NCBI GenBank assembly: GCA_029449235.1
Contig: JANATG010000018.1
Location: forward strand, 1,054,001 to 1,118,000
Direction of reading: 5' to 3'
DNA length: 64,000 nucleotides
Source of the DNA: Linnemannia schmuckeri
Taxonomy: Eukaryota > Mortierellomycota > Mortierellomycetes > Mortierellales > Mortierellaceae
The notes under the pieces were generated by a model. It did no database searches. It was not told where the DNA came from and saw only the letters and a list, made by a program, of their open reading frames with translations. Below, piece after piece: positions 1-12,380 of the stretch. Position 1 is the stretch's first letter; each line of letters begins with the position of its first letter. The translations under genes and the position numbers were made by a program.

Positions 1-74
1 GCTGTTCACCAAAGGCCTCTAGAGCTTTCACTTGAAGAGATCGATTGTTTTACCACAGCCCATCATAATAAACA

Positions 75-105
<31 letters not shown>

Positions 106-370
106 GCCGCCGGATACTAAACATGGTCAAAGTGTGACACAAAAAGGGGAGCCAAGTCAACTTTAGGAAAGACCACGTCACATTTGCACTTTGGGCTGAA
201 GGATGCCACACAAAGTTCATCATCTCGCTTAGAGTTTCTTTGGTGGCATCCCTCTCTTTCTCCTCCACTTCACTCCACCTCGACGCGAATCCACGCCAGA
301 CTCAAGGACCCGACCCCCCAAAGCACAAACAACTACCATCCACTACCGCAACCTCGGTACCTCCAAAACA
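1..370. other. Upstream region of the p24 gene
   Basis: No gene is visible. The segment contains a T7-A24 homopolymer junction at 75-105 and a pyrimidine-rich stretch (about 240-300) followed by an A/C-rich stretch up to the ATG at 371. This is the usual look of a 5' leader in this window, so it probably holds the promoter and leader of the p24 gene. Confidence 0.5.
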
Positions 371-1491
371 ATGACACGGAAGCAGTTTGCTGCCAAGGTC
401 GCCTTTGCGGCTGTTGCCATGCTCGCCCTCTCTTGGGTCCATACCGCCCAGGCGATCAAGTTTACCATTGCCGGCCAAGACGCCAGCGACGCCCGACCCT
501 TCTGTATCTCCCATTTCGTCGAGGCTGACACCCAGGTTGTTGTCAAGGTCAAGGTCGGAAACGGGCCTCATCAGAAAGTCTCCGTCGAGGTATGTTTTGT
601 GTCCCGATCTCTTTTTTTTTCGCGTTATGTGTCTTGGTTTACTTTATTCGTTTCACACACATAGGCCAATCATTGCCCACCCATACTAAGACGCTTTTTG
701 TTGTTGCGGTTGGTTTGGCTACAGGTCACGGATGATACTATTCACCAAGGCCAGCTCTGGAAGAAGGACAACCTTGCTGAGGAGATGCAGCGTGGCGCCT
801 TCTTGAACAAGGAGGCAGGCAACGTCGTCGCCTGTTTCACTAACGTCTTGGCCTCTGGTAAGAACTATTGATCTCATTAACTACAACTCATCCAACCCTT
901 TTCCTCGTCCCTTAATTCACCCTTTGTTCACCTTTTGCCCTGAGCATACAACAATTGAAGACAGGGACTTCCAAATCGCTCTCACGTCTTCTCTCTTCAA
1001 GTGTGTTTACTAACCGATCACCGTTCTTGTTTGTCTTCTGTATCCTACTGACAGGTTACAAGGCAGATCCAAAGTACACGCGCGTGGTGGATGTGGATTT
1101 CGAGATTGGATCAGAGACGATTGACTATTTGAAGCTGGCGGAGAAGGAGAAGCTGAAGCCCATGGAAGTCGAGTTGAGAAAGCTCGAGGATCTTGTCAAG
1201 GATGTCATTGAAGATATGGAGCACCTCCAGCGTCGCGAGGAGAAGATGCGAAACACCAACGGTAAATACATATGGATCAACACGAGACGAGCCCACGTGA
1301 ACAGAAACAATTGTATGAGTGTGCGGTGTACTGATGCTAAATTTTGTTTGCCTTTTTTTTTTTTGTTAGAATCGACGAATGCTCGTGTGCAGTGGTTCTC
1401 GACGATGACCATGTTTGTCCTGATTGCATTAGGAGCATGGCAGATTATCTACCTCAAGCAGTTCTTCCGCAAGAAGAGACTTATCGATTAA
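371..1491 (+). CDS. ERV25: p24-family ER/Golgi cargo receptor (p24-delta, ERV25/TMED10-like)
   Basis: Four exons (371-589, 725-857, 1055-1261, 1370-1491) with GT..AG introns join in frame to 226 residues. The order is that of the p24 family: an N-terminal signal peptide ending near AQA (about residue 32), a lumenal GOLD domain with two cysteines (PFC.. and VVACF), a coiled-coil stretch rich in E/K/L (EKEKLKPMEVELRKLEDLV), one transmembrane helix (MTMFVLIALGAWQIIYL) and a short cytosolic tail YLKQFFRKKRLID. The tail has the FF pair used for COPII binding and a dibasic COPI signal, and is closest to the p24-delta (TMED10/Erv25) type. p24 proteins cycle between ER and Golgi and help select cargo such as GPI-anchored proteins. 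Family assignment is firm; the delta subclass rests on the tail. Confidence 0.93.
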
Positions 1492-1532
1492 ATCATCACT
1501 GCCGGATCTTCAGGAGAAGCGATAGTCAGGGG

Positions 1533-1538
1533 AATAAA
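1533..1538 (+). terminator. Polyadenylation signal AATAAA of the p24 gene
   Basis: Canonical AATAAA hexamer 42 bp after the p24 stop codon on the sense strand. Position and sequence fit a cleavage/polyadenylation signal. Confidence 0.55.
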
Positions 1539-2009
1539 GTACAGCGGGAGAGCAATTTTGACAGAGACGAGTGAAAAATGACTAGAAAGAGCAATCATGG
1601 CCAATGTAGCAGTAAACCATATAACTGAAGCCATTCTCATCTCGAACTGCTTCATTCTGCTATCCCACTCCTATGCAGTTCTTGAAAAAGATATTTTATT
1701 GTTATTTTATTGTTCCCCAGATGGTTTCTGAGCATTAACGAGTCCAATCAAAAGGTTCGCGTCGTCTAGCCATAGTTATCCGCGCCTAAACAACGCGTCG
1801 CACTCGTTCGAGCTCGGTCGAACAAGGAGAACAACAAAAAAAAACAGACGTTAGTTGACTTTCCTCCACAAAAATGTTGATATTGGCATCGAACGCCCCC
1901 ATTATCTGACAAGTTTATTGCACGTCGAAATTCACAAGACACTTGGTGCGGGTGCACACGATCAAGGACTAACGAAACCGCACAACCACCAACGGCAAAG
2001 CACCCACTT

Positions 2010-2214
2010 CAGCCCAGTTCGCCACTTTTTTTTCAAAAGTTAAACAATCCGGTCAAAGTAGTAGTATGCCCTATTTCGTGCCGATGGTGTTTTGTTGCCC
2101 CTGAAATGTTCCACGCACATCTCCAACTGGAATACGCATGCCACATGGGAGCATGGTCTAACAAGGCGGAGACCACCAAAACGCAACTGACACCCCTACA
2201 GCCCAGTTCGCCAC
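2010..2214 (+). repeat. Diverged direct repeat with exact 16-bp core
   Basis: The core CAGCCCAGTTCGCCAC is present at 2010-2025 and 2199-2214 (189 bp apart). The sequence to the left of each copy is also similar, but with substitutions and small gaps. No coding or known element explains it. Confidence 0.6.
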
Positions 2215-2761
2215 CGTACAGTTGAGCGAGCGGGATCAAAATAGGGCGTGACATTTGTGCTGCGGGTGTTGTGTTGGAAGTGGAAAGTGAAGGAAGGAGA
2301 GGAGGCGGTGTGTCCTGTACCGTTTGTTTTAGTCCTTCTGGTCGGTCGGCGGATGCGTGTTACGTGATGGATGGTTACTGAGAGTATCGGGCTAAAGGTG
2401 AACAAAGAGGGAAGCCTCTTGGGTAGAGGCTCAAAAGACGTCACCGAAAAAAATTAAGACGTTTCGTTTGCTAACGTCGCGTTTTGCTCTCGGCGCGTCC
2501 TTCTTGTTCCTGGCATTCCTGAGTTTTTTCAACGCGTTCATTCATCCCTGCTCAACATTCTCGTTGGCATCGCAAACTACCTCAAGAGCACAGGAGACAC
2601 TCAGGACGGACTAGATAAATATATTTGACAAGGAGCGTTTTAATTGCGTGAGTGATAGTCGTCTGATTTGCCCTTCTAATACAAGCAAAAGCGCAGAAAT
2701 CATGCCGTTCTTAATTGTCCTCACCTTTCTATCCTGTGTTTTTTTTCTTCTAAAGTAGACA

Positions 2762-4883
2762 ATGGAAGGAGACAATAAAGATACCCATATATTTGTTCTT
2801 CCAGAACACATATCATGGATACTAGAACATCGCCCCACCGAGCACGCCACCCTCGCATCCTTCGCCAAGAAATTCTCTCTCTTCGACCAGCCCACAACCG
2901 AACGTTGCTACGAGAAATTGATAAAGTCTACATCCATTCCCAAGACAAGGCGAGACAGACTGTTAGCGGCTTTTGTGTTGTTCAAGAAGAACTCGAGTCC
3001 GCTGTTCTGGGAGAGTCGAAGAAGGATTGTGACGGTTGAGAAGGCGATTACGCTGTCGATGGAGGCTGGGTATTTGCGGTCGAAGAGGGCTTACAAGGTT
3101 ATGCTTTTGGATAACGCGGAGAGTCAGGAAGAGGAAATTGGTGTCAGCAGCAATAGCGTCAAGGTCAAGGAGAAAAGCGATGAGATCTTTCAGGATAATG
3201 ATGGTAAAGTTTTTTTTGCTTTGTTTCTGCTCGTTTGAAAGATCCGGAAACTAATAGTTGATTGCTTGATATTTGTAGGCGTTCCTTCGGAAGTTGTTAA
3301 TTCACCGAGTGAAGAGGGCGACTATGAATATCAGGCGAACGAGGAGAGCGATGAGACCGGATCCAGTATCAGCTTGTCACCAACACTGGAAGACCGAACC
3401 ACACCACCTCCGCACTCATGGACCAGTCACCACCATACCAGTCTGCTTGGAAGTGTTGATAATATTCCCCCCGAGCAGTGGACGGTCTGGACTGTACTCG
3501 AGCACGATATAACACCCATGCTAATGCAGTATCGCGAGATTTTGTTGAAGCGCGAGACAAGTGGCCCTGTGGAACGCCTGTAAGTCCCCCGGTTTTGTTT
3601 GAGCTCCTGTTTGTTGTCGTGTACTGGTGACCGGTCTAACGCTCTTCTGTTGTTTGATTTGGAATAGAGCAATAACGCACATTTACCTGTTCGATCGGGA
3701 CGATCAAAGCTCGACTCTATTCTACACGATAGATGATATCAAACTCTGGGCAGCCTTGAGTCATGATACTACGTCGTCATCGTCACAGGACCCTACTTCA
3801 ATGGCTGAAGTGATTGCAGACATAATCGAGATCTCCAGGACAATGTCACAGCTCTCACATGTCGATGCCCCGGATTACATTCTGGACAGTAAAATGGATC
3901 CTCAACTCAAACGACTCTTGCTGCGATTGGTTGAGACTTCGCACCTTTGGACGGGATCGGCGGACGGCGAGTTTGGAGGATTTGAAAAGACACTCTCGCC
4001 GTTCATTAAGATTTACCTGTCGGGAATCAAGGGAACTGCAACTCTAACGTAAGTTGTGAAATGAGCTGTTTTTTATAATCTTCTCGAAACATATATGAAC
4101 GTAAAGGCTAATGTGTGCGCTAACTTGAGAAATGAGTGGGGGTTGCAAATTCTTGTGCAATACAGCGACAAAAGCTTTCCACCTTCGAGCGCCCGCAAGA
4201 AGAAAGACGATACTACCTTGAGGGGACGTCGACCGGACCTCTTTCTCCAGTGCGATACCAAAAACGGGCAGGTCTTTCCTCTAGTGATCGAAGTCAAACA
4301 AGCGGCTCAAACCGGGGATGGCCGTGGAGACCTTGAAAAACTGGCCTTTTTTTTGAGGGATTCATTGGATGACCTTGAACAAAAGGGTATTGATGTGCGC
4401 GGAGTGATGGTGTATGGTATTCTTGCAGCTGGTATGTAATGCCATGATATGTTGGAGCGAGACGCTTTTTGGTATATAATGCGATTATTTAGGCTGGTTC
4501 CGTTGTTTTACTTACAGCATTTCATTTGTGGATAAATAGGCTCCCGATGCGATGTGTACGCGCTGTCCCTTCCAGCAAGGACAGTGTACAAGATGGAAAA
4601 GGTGGCGGTGTTCTATACACCGCGATCCCGATACGATATGATGAGCCTGTTGACTGCGATCGAAGTTATGCACTTGCTGCGACAAGGCATTCGGAGGACT
4701 TTGGACGCCTGCTCACGCAAATCTTTGGACGCGCCTCAGAACTGGACGTGTCCGTCACTCGGCACGCCTCAAAAAATACCGCCAGCAGTAGTGTCTGTCG
4801 CTGCCTCTTCAGAACGATTCACGAAACGAACGAGGACGCTGGAGCCGTCGTCTATGATTGGATCACAAGGTCGACAAAGCTAG
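2762..4883 (+). CDS. Uncharacterised protein with PD-(D/E)XK nuclease-like core
   Basis: Five exons (2762-3203, 3279-3579, 3668-4048, 4130-4431, 4540-4883) keep frame across four introns and give 589 residues. I do not recognise the full-length family. The N-terminal third is charged and helical (LPEHISWILEHRP..., KTRRDRLLAAFVLFKKNSS); a serine/acid-rich linker follows; the C-terminal half contains GRRPDLFLQ (D about residue 411), an 11-residue turn, then FPLVIEVKQA (E429, K431). P-D ... E-x-K on two adjacent hydrophobic strands is the hallmark of the restriction-endonuclease-like fold. After it come predicted helices (DLEKLAFFLRDSL, a conserved-looking Q/L-rich segment) and strands (GVMVYGILAAG, VYALSLPA). 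In fungi, such domains occur in uncharacterised nuclear proteins and in Crinkler-type effectors, but the Crinkler N-terminal signature is absent here. Nuclease activity is inference. The last exon boundary is the least certain. Confidence 0.7.
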
Positions 4884-6000
4884 TTTTTTTTCTTCTGCTT
4901 GTTGTTTCATTTTTCTCCTCATTTTTTTTCTCGGGATGTACTGTACATCAGCTGTTTATTTGCCTTTAATTTCCTTTCCACGTGTGCATTGCTTTGCTTA
5001 TCCTTTACCACACCGACAAGAATACAAAGAGAATCGAAGCAAGCTTTTTTTTTTTCTCCTAACCATTGCAAACGTTTCAAAAACTCACCCTTATGCGAAT
5101 GAACCCTCTTTGGGTACGAAAAGTAACCGTAAAACATCCAAGCTGGTATCCGAACATTTATCTTTTGCGCCTTGTTTCCCTCTCGCTCTTACTAGATAGT
5201 CACGTGATATATCTCAGAGCATGGTTTCATTAGCGCGCTTATCCGGAAAATAAAAAGTAAAAAAAAAACGGCGGACGATTATCGATCTAACTGCTCTGTC
5301 CCTTATTGTTAATATACCATTAGGCCTATACCTTAACCTTTAGCGCATCCGATATCGCAGAGTCCCAAAAGTACCAAACCACACAGTTGCAACGACTGGG
5401 GCTGAAAGAGAGAGAGAAGAGCTATGGGTGTAGAACGCCCTGTAAAATTTTCGCTGTTATTAGAAAAAAAGGTGGCTTGTGTGAGGAGAGCGAATTGGAG
5501 CACCAATTGATCGCCCTGAGAATGCCTCTCTTTACAAGAAACAAGCATTATCTTTACAGAGTTGGACTTCAACAGAAGTCAACACATTCAATACTTGTCA
5601 TAGAAACAAAGGCTAGCACCAGCAGATTGTCTGTCGTTGTGGGAGGTGACATTATCCCTTTGGCGCCTTCTTTCTCTTACTTAATTGTGTCGTCATCCCT
5701 TCGACATCGCCATCACTACTTGAGGATCCGCCCCCGTCTAGGTTCACCGTACCCCTTTGACGGAGATAAAGAGGAAAAAGGGGGAAAATTTCAAGCTCAC
5801 ACCTATTTCTCCGCGTCCCTTCGATCATCCATCAATTGTCCACTCTCATTTTACTTTCTTTTCCGATCTGGTGAGCCGCAAGAGAATCTTACTTTGTGAT
5901 AGGAATGATGTGAGGGTGACAAGAGATATAAACAATGCTGTAATGTTTATTCATTTTGAGTTCATGACAGGAAGAGAGAAAAAAGGATGGAGAAAGGGAG
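4884..6000. other. Gene-free DNA after the nuclease-like gene
   Basis: Downstream of the stop at 4883 there is a 15-bp palindrome (GATGTACTGTACATC, 4935-4949) in the likely 3' UTR. The rest shows only short reading frames with no domain, bias or splice support. Confidence 0.5.
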
Positions 6001-8180
6001 GAAGAAAAAATAGAACTAGCATTCTTTTTTTTTTTTTTTTAAAAAAAAAAAAAATTGACCCCTGTCTCAACCTTGCATTCCTCGCTCCCTCCCTTAGCCG
6101 TTACTACCACCGCCTCTATGTTGATTTTTTTTTTTGCCCCAGCCGCCCCTTCTCCTGCTCTTTGTTTAGAACGCACTAGCTTTAATACATTCCCTGTCCC
6201 TTGACGAAATAAAGTGCAGGCTAGATTGTTCTTTTTGTCTCGCCCTGAAAGAAAAAAAAAAAAAAAAACCACAGAAACCGCACTAGCCCAAATTCGGCGG
6301 CGAAAGGAGGCGGACGATTTCCAAGCGCCGAAAAAATGGATCAACAGAGCGTTGAACTACTGCACTGCAACAATGGCATTGTTGCCCTGGTCTCCTCTCC
6401 CTTAAGTGCCGGTACCCTTTTTTTTTTTTTTTTTTTTTTTTGGGAGGGGGGGAAGAATCAAAATTACATGGGTCACTCGTTGGTTTTGTTGACCCATGGT
6501 CTGTTTCTTTTTTGCGCTTGGCCTCTTACCTTTCTATCATCACTACACTCTCCTCCTCATTAGGGCACTTTTTTTTTCCGAAATAGTTGTAATGAAACGC
6601 GTCAACAAAATGTACACGCCCATGCATCCAGAACAAGTCTCAATGAAATTCCTGGTCATCATTTCTACGCGTCATAGGGCAGGCTAGGTAATCTTTGATC
6701 TCTCTCTCAGATGTCTACAGACATGGAACAAAGCCGAACAGCAGAATATGAGCAACGGAAAAAAAAAATAAAGAAAAAAGAACAGACATGATTTGGTCCC
6801 TGAATGTCTTACCTTAGCGAACCATTTCCATCATATAAAAGCTTGAACCAGATGGGTAAATGCAAAAAAGGCGATCTAATTGAGTCGTCCAGAGAAAGAG
6901 AGACGAAAACTGCTGTGCTGAGAACGGTCTAGAACGACCGATGAGAATAGAATCTGGGCTGAGGGAAGGGCAAAAGGGGATGCGGGGAGTGAAGGAGGAG
7001 GTGAATATGAGCTGGTAGTGCAGAGACACAAGATCTTTCTTACTCCATCAATTCAAAAAAAAAAAAAAAAAATGTTCGCAATGGTGCTCTCAGTCTCCTA
7101 TTTTCACTTCCATTCTCCTGTTACGTATTTTCTATGAGATAACAGCTAAAGCTAAATGAAAGAGCAATGTTCTAAGGGAAAGAATAGAAAAGATCCTCGC
7201 CAATTGGATTCCTTTTGGTCCAGGGGGTTCTGCTGAAGAAACCATACGGCGATAGCAACACAAAGAAGAAACACATGGAGAAAGTATAGGTGCAAGAAGA
7301 AAAAAATTGGGTCTTATAAGGTAAAAGAGAACAGTAAGTCGACCGAGGCAGAATGAATCCAAAAAAAAAAAAAAAAAAATGGTACTACCTATAGGAAATG
7401 GAACTAAAACGGGGCTGAAGTATCTCATGTCAAAACGCACACACCGCAACTGAGCTGAGCGTGGGCATTTTTTTTTTTCAAACAGGAGGACGGTCGGGGT
7501 ATTTTTATGTTTATGTTGGTGTGGCAATGAACGGACCCACAACTGGGAAGGACGGGATTGAGAGAGTTCACAAAGGAAAACAAAAGATGTCATCGGCCGA
7601 CACGATAGGACCCCTAGGCGGGTAAAAAAAAAAATCTGGAAAAAAAAAACACGACCGTTGGAAATGCAGGGATAAGCAGAGTAGAGAAGCTCTCTTCAGG
7701 CTTACTGTTTAACTGGGAAAAAAGATAGCACGGGTAATGTTCCATTGTTTTGTTTGTGCGTATAAGTATGTGTACGTTTTGCATTTTGTTCCAATGGTAC
7801 ATCTTAAAAAATGATAAGCAATGATTCATAGACCTAGACATGTTCCCTTGCTCAGTCCATTAAGATAAAACTGTCAACAGATCAGTTAAAGACTTGTTGC
7901 TGCTCATGTTTCATTGCCCGTTAATGCTTGCTTGTTTTCTTTCCTTGTGTTCCCAAATTCCTGCACTGTGTGCAGATGGATGTGGGACGGAAACCCAAGC
8001 AAAGAGGCTTGAGCGGAAGAAGGAGACAGGGGAGAAAGGGACTAATGAGTAGTAGTGAGCAAGGGCAAGAAAAGAAGGCTAAGGGGTGCACCTACCTTTT
8101 TTTTGTGCTTTTTTGGTTTTTCTCGGCGAAGGAATGTTCGAGGCCAATTTGCACAAAAATAAAGGCGAGGGCTTGTATAT

Positions 8181-8940
8181 GCATGATGTATTCAACCACA
8201 TTCGCGTAAAGAAAAAAAAAAAAAAAAAAAAGACGCTAAAATTACGCGAAAAAGGAGCAAGGAGTGAAGAAAAAAGAAAATGAAATTGAAAATCAAAACA
8301 AGATCCGAGGGAGGGGAAGGGGAATGGAGAACCAAAAAGCATGAGCGACAGATAGCGAGTGACGAAAAAGCATGCAAGCGATTAGACAAGGTTTCTGTTG
8401 GTTTTCGTTTTTCCTTTTAGTAGAAAAAGAAAAAAAGGGACGAAAGATGAACCGCTAGAAAACAGGATGCAACAAATGCTCCCTTGTTTTCTTTCCCTTT
8501 CACCTCAATTGTATGATCCAACGAATCAATGCAAGCAACCCTATCACAACTCCGTTCACACCAATGGCTCGCTTTCTCATCCTTTATTTATTGTTTCCCT
8601 TCTCCTTTAGCTTACCTTTAGCCTACCTGCCTTTCCACATGCACTCACTTGCATGGCGCTCTCTAATTGCCTTCCCCGTCTCCTCCTAATCCTTCTTTTG
8701 CCTCTCTCTCCTTGAGGAGCTCCATGCAGGAAGGACTAAGTAGGGCTTTCTCTTTTTTCAGATCAGATCGTCGGGAAAAAAGAACACATGGCATGGCATT
8801 AGCCTCCCGTTATGCTCACCAGCAGGAGCATGCATCACATATTCCAGCATGCTTGCACAATTGCGTTCTCTTTCTCTTTACTCCCATTGAATAGTTGGCG
8901 CTGTTGGGAGGGGGGGGGAATACGATAAGCTAGATGCATG
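8181..8940. promoter_or_regulatory. Cluster of GCATG/GCATGC motifs
   Basis: GCATG (or its complement CATGC) occurs at about 8181, 8339, 8370, 8638, 8651, 8723, 8791, 8828, 8847 and 8936; those at 8370, 8828 and 8847 are the full palindrome GCATGC. Roughly 1.5 would be expected in 760 bp by chance at equal base use. A transcription-factor-binding cluster is possible, but no factor is assigned. Confidence 0.35.
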
Positions 8941-9275
8941 TCCATCTAAATTGGTTGTACCTCTCTTTACTTTTGATAAACACGTTGTCACTCTTCATCA
9001 CAAACATATATACGCACACACTATCTCTATCTTCAAATGCTTCAACTTTCGCGTACCAACATTGAGCACCATCTTCATAAAAGAAATGGGAACGCTAATG
9101 AAATGCAAAAAATGGGGGACCAGGAATCGGGGGCATCTGCTTCGCCGATGGTGCACAAAGAAAAAACAAACGTCATTAAGGAGACACGGGGACAGGGGAC
9201 AATTGAAAAAGGCTAGGGGGCGCTTGTGGCTTGACCTTCCTTGCATTGTGCTCTTCTTCATCACTGATTCATGGT

Positions 9276-9276
<1 letters not shown>

Positions 9277-9310
<34 letters not shown>
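9277..9310 (+). repeat. Poly(A) tract, 34 nt
   Basis: Uninterrupted A run inside the gene-free region. No coding context and no target-site duplication or element body next to it that would mark a retroposed copy. Confidence 0.95.
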
Positions 9311-9313
<3 letters not shown>

Positions 9314-10436
9314 GGCCTCAAAAACAAAAAGGAGCCATTGAAGTGTACCTGCTTCATGGTACTCAATTGAGCATTGAAAAATGAGCTCTCTCTCTCTTTC
9401 TCTCTTTTTGTTTTTTTGTGTGTTTAATTACCTTTTTTTTTCTTCTCATTCTTACGACCAATGGGGATCAATGGTGGGAAAGGTCTTTTGTTAGTGTTGG
9501 ACCAAAAGTGCATAATAAAACGAGGCGATCTCTGTATACCTTATACTTCGAGTGAACAGGAAAAAGAGCAAGGAGGAGAGATGAGATGCCATAGCAAAAC
9601 GGCTGGTGCACAACTTGCATTTGTTTTTTTTTTTATGTTTTGCTCAGCGCCCCTCCCTTACTCAAGGAGAATTTGTCATTCATGAAACAATTATCAGTGG
9701 AAAAGAATAGGGACGAGAGCGAGGAATAAAAAGAGCACACTTTAACGTTGGGAGTGATTGAGCATGGCCAGCCCACGACATAACAAAAAGGTTAGATTTT
9801 TTCAATCGGTAATATGTTTTTTTTTGTGTGTGGTGGGATAGAACAGCGATCACAGAAAAAAAAAAAGTGAGCAAAGGAAGGGAACGGCCCATCTTTCATT
9901 TGTCCTTTTAGGAAAAAAAAAAAAAAGAAAAAAAGAAATAAATGAACGACACTGAGCAAGGCGCTTTGCATCGAAAGCAAATGGACAGCGAAATCAAAAT
10001 GTGCTTCACGGACGGATGGAGGAAGGCCAAGTAGATGGAGAGGATATCCATCCTTCTGGAACGCGTGCATTTCCACATCTCTTCTTGACTTTTGAGTCTA
10101 GCGTCTTCCTACTGCTGAGCTCAGACTAGAGTCACGAATTGTTTCTTCATATCTTCTCCTTTTCTTCACCATCTGGACCGCTGACAAAAACAAAATTTGA
10201 CATTAGATAAACACAAAGTTTTTGGTACCTGGAAAAATAGAGGTAGGGCAAGAAAAAGGAGAGCAAAAACAAAGGGGACGAAGTGGGGTAAAGAAAGTAA
10301 GAAAAAAGTCAAAGCGAGGCGATCGGTAGAAAGTGTATCTGTGTAGACATCGAGTGAGGGGTCTGAGAACTACAGTAACTGAAGGGTCAAGGGTCTCGTT
10401 CGTTTTGTGCACACGAAACAGTTGAAACCGCTTACC

Positions 10437-10439
<3 letters not shown>

Positions 10440-10470
<31 letters not shown>
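10440..10470 (+). repeat. Poly(T) tract, 31 nt
   Basis: Uninterrupted T run inside the gene-free region, flanked by ordinary mixed sequence. Confidence 0.95.
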
Positions 10471-11794
10471 CTGCTATTACGTTATTCGTTTCGTTCTCCA
10501 GCCTTCTTCTTTCCCCTGACTTTCCTCCTGGAAGTGTTCATTTCTTTGTCGTGTGCAAAGTTGTGTGTGACCATAGACTTTCAATGAGTCAGCTGATCCC
10601 CCCTTTTTTACTCAACCAAAAAGCAAGTTTCTAGGCGTTGTCTTGGTTACAACAAAAGGTTCAAACTGACCGCCTTTGTTTCCTTGCTTGCTCGCTGTCT
10701 TCCGGTGATTAGGCAAAACGCTCTCTTCCTTCTTTCATACCTCGGCCCATCAGTTGAACGATCCGTACCGCCTTGCCGTTTCTCCTCTCCTCTTCTCTCT
10801 CTCCCTCCCAGCAGCCAGGATGTGGTTTCTTGTTCTTTCTCAGCATCAATACAATACATTACGCAGCTCATCCATTCATCCGTCTCCCTCAGTCCAATCC
10901 AACAGCCAAATTAAACATTTGTGCAAAATGAGTATGAGTGTTTTTTTTCCAATTCCGATTTGAGACATTGGACACGGCGAACATGAGACGAACCACTTTG
11001 TCCATGCTCTCTCTTCTCTCTCTTCCCTTCCTTCCGTCCCTATCGTCCTCCCTTCTCTCGTCAATCTCCCTCCTTCCTTCTCTCCCCAGAAGAAAAAATT
11101 TCGATCGCTGGGACGCGACGGCAACGCGGCTGTTTCAGGTATCCACCTCTCTTCCTCTTTCTCGCTCTCTGACTCTCTGATTCTTTTTATTTTTTTCGGA
11201 TCCGAAAAAGGGATCAACAGCGAGAGTCAGAGCGAAAGAGAATGATATCGGTCCTCTTTCTCTCTTTCTCCTTGTGGACATAGACTTCTTAAATGAAATG
11301 AGCCGGAGTAATGTGTGGGTTTTGGTGTCAGAGACACGCATATGGTTCATCCCATGGATGGGTAGAGGGGCACGAGGACGTAAGGGGGGGAGAAGGAGTG
11401 AAATAAGGAGAACTAGAAGCATGAACAGCAAATGGGCGGGAAAAAGGGGGTTGTGCTTCTCTTTCGTCTTTCCTTTTCTCCTCCCTTTGTATTCACAACC
11501 CACAAAAAACAAAAGGGCGGCTGAATTGAGGGTCTTTCTGTCCGCCTGTCTTTTTATTGTTCACAACAGAAATAACAACAAGAGTCCTCCGTTACTGCAT
11601 TGGTGTTGCTGTTGTTGTTATGCCTTCGTCTGTCGCGAGTCACATATCCCACCCGCAAAAATTGGAAGCGAAAAAGCTTCCGAAACAGACGAAGGGATAG
11701 GAAAATAAAAAGATACTCCCTTTGGCCATGCACGGGAAAAGGGCGTCCCCATCAGTCAATCCTTTTCAGCGACTTATTCATCCAAGCGGGAATG

Positions 11795-11826
<32 letters not shown>
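11795..11826 (+). repeat. Poly(A) tract, 32 nt
   Basis: Uninterrupted A run in the gene-free region; sequence continues A-rich for about 20 nt after it. Confidence 0.95.
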
Positions 11827-11828
<2 letters not shown>

Positions 11829-12380
11829 AAACCAAGGAAAACAAGGCGTGGTGTTGCTTGTGCATGTTTTGCTTTGCTCATGTTTTTGTTTTTCTTGTAG
11901 GCATGGCATGGCATATCAGAATGAATTGTCTGAAATATTTCCCCACTCTTCTCCTTCTCCTTCGGGTATGCCCGCCGCCTCGGCACTTTGCCTTTTGACT
12001 GTGCCTGTGTCTTCCATCCTCTGTCTCTATCTTCGTGTGAGTAAGGTGGTGCCTCTTCTCATCCCTCCTACTTTTCACCGCCCCTTCCTTCTCATTCATC
12101 CCTTCCTTCTTTCCTCCTTCCTCTATTTTCACACTCTCTCGTTACTTTTGATCCCCTCTCCCCTCGCCCTTCATGAATGTGTATTTTCGACAGTGTGAAA
12201 AACACAAGAGATGTAAAACAGGCGAGCGAGGAATGGAGGATAGAACTTAGACGTACACTTTTCCCCCCCTTATTTTACGCCCTCTCTCACTCGGCAAATG
12301 AGATATATTTTTGTGTTTCCTTTCATCAACGTTTGTTTCGCGTTCAATTGATTTTTTTCTTTTGGTGTTTGATGCTCATT

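Larger units (their letters stand above)
1492..2761. other. Intergenic region between p24 gene and nuclease-like gene
   Basis: No credible coding sequence. A polyadenylation hexamer for the p24 gene lies at 1533-1538. A 16-bp exact direct repeat (CAGCCCAGTTCGCCAC) occurs at 2010-2025 and 2199-2214, with partial similarity continuing upstream of both copies (ACCACCAA... and CACCC...), so it is probably an old duplication of about 45 bp. Confidence 0.5.
6001..12380. other. Gene desert rich in poly(A)/poly(T) tracts
   Basis: No coding sequence can be supported in over 6 kb. The region has at least nine uninterrupted A or T runs of 16 nt or more (near 6025, 6041, 6418, 7055, 7361, 8212, 9277, 10440, 11795), separated by 300-1300 bp. 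The reading frames present are rich in F, S, L or K because they traverse these tracts. A cluster of GCATG motifs lies at 8181-8940. It may be regulatory DNA or noncoding transcript of the transcription-factor gene downstream; nothing in the sequence decides this. Confidence 0.5.

Noticed and set aside
9277..9310. Poly(A) tract as the tail of a retroposon
   Set aside because: No element body, internal promoter boxes or target-site duplication could be found beside it.
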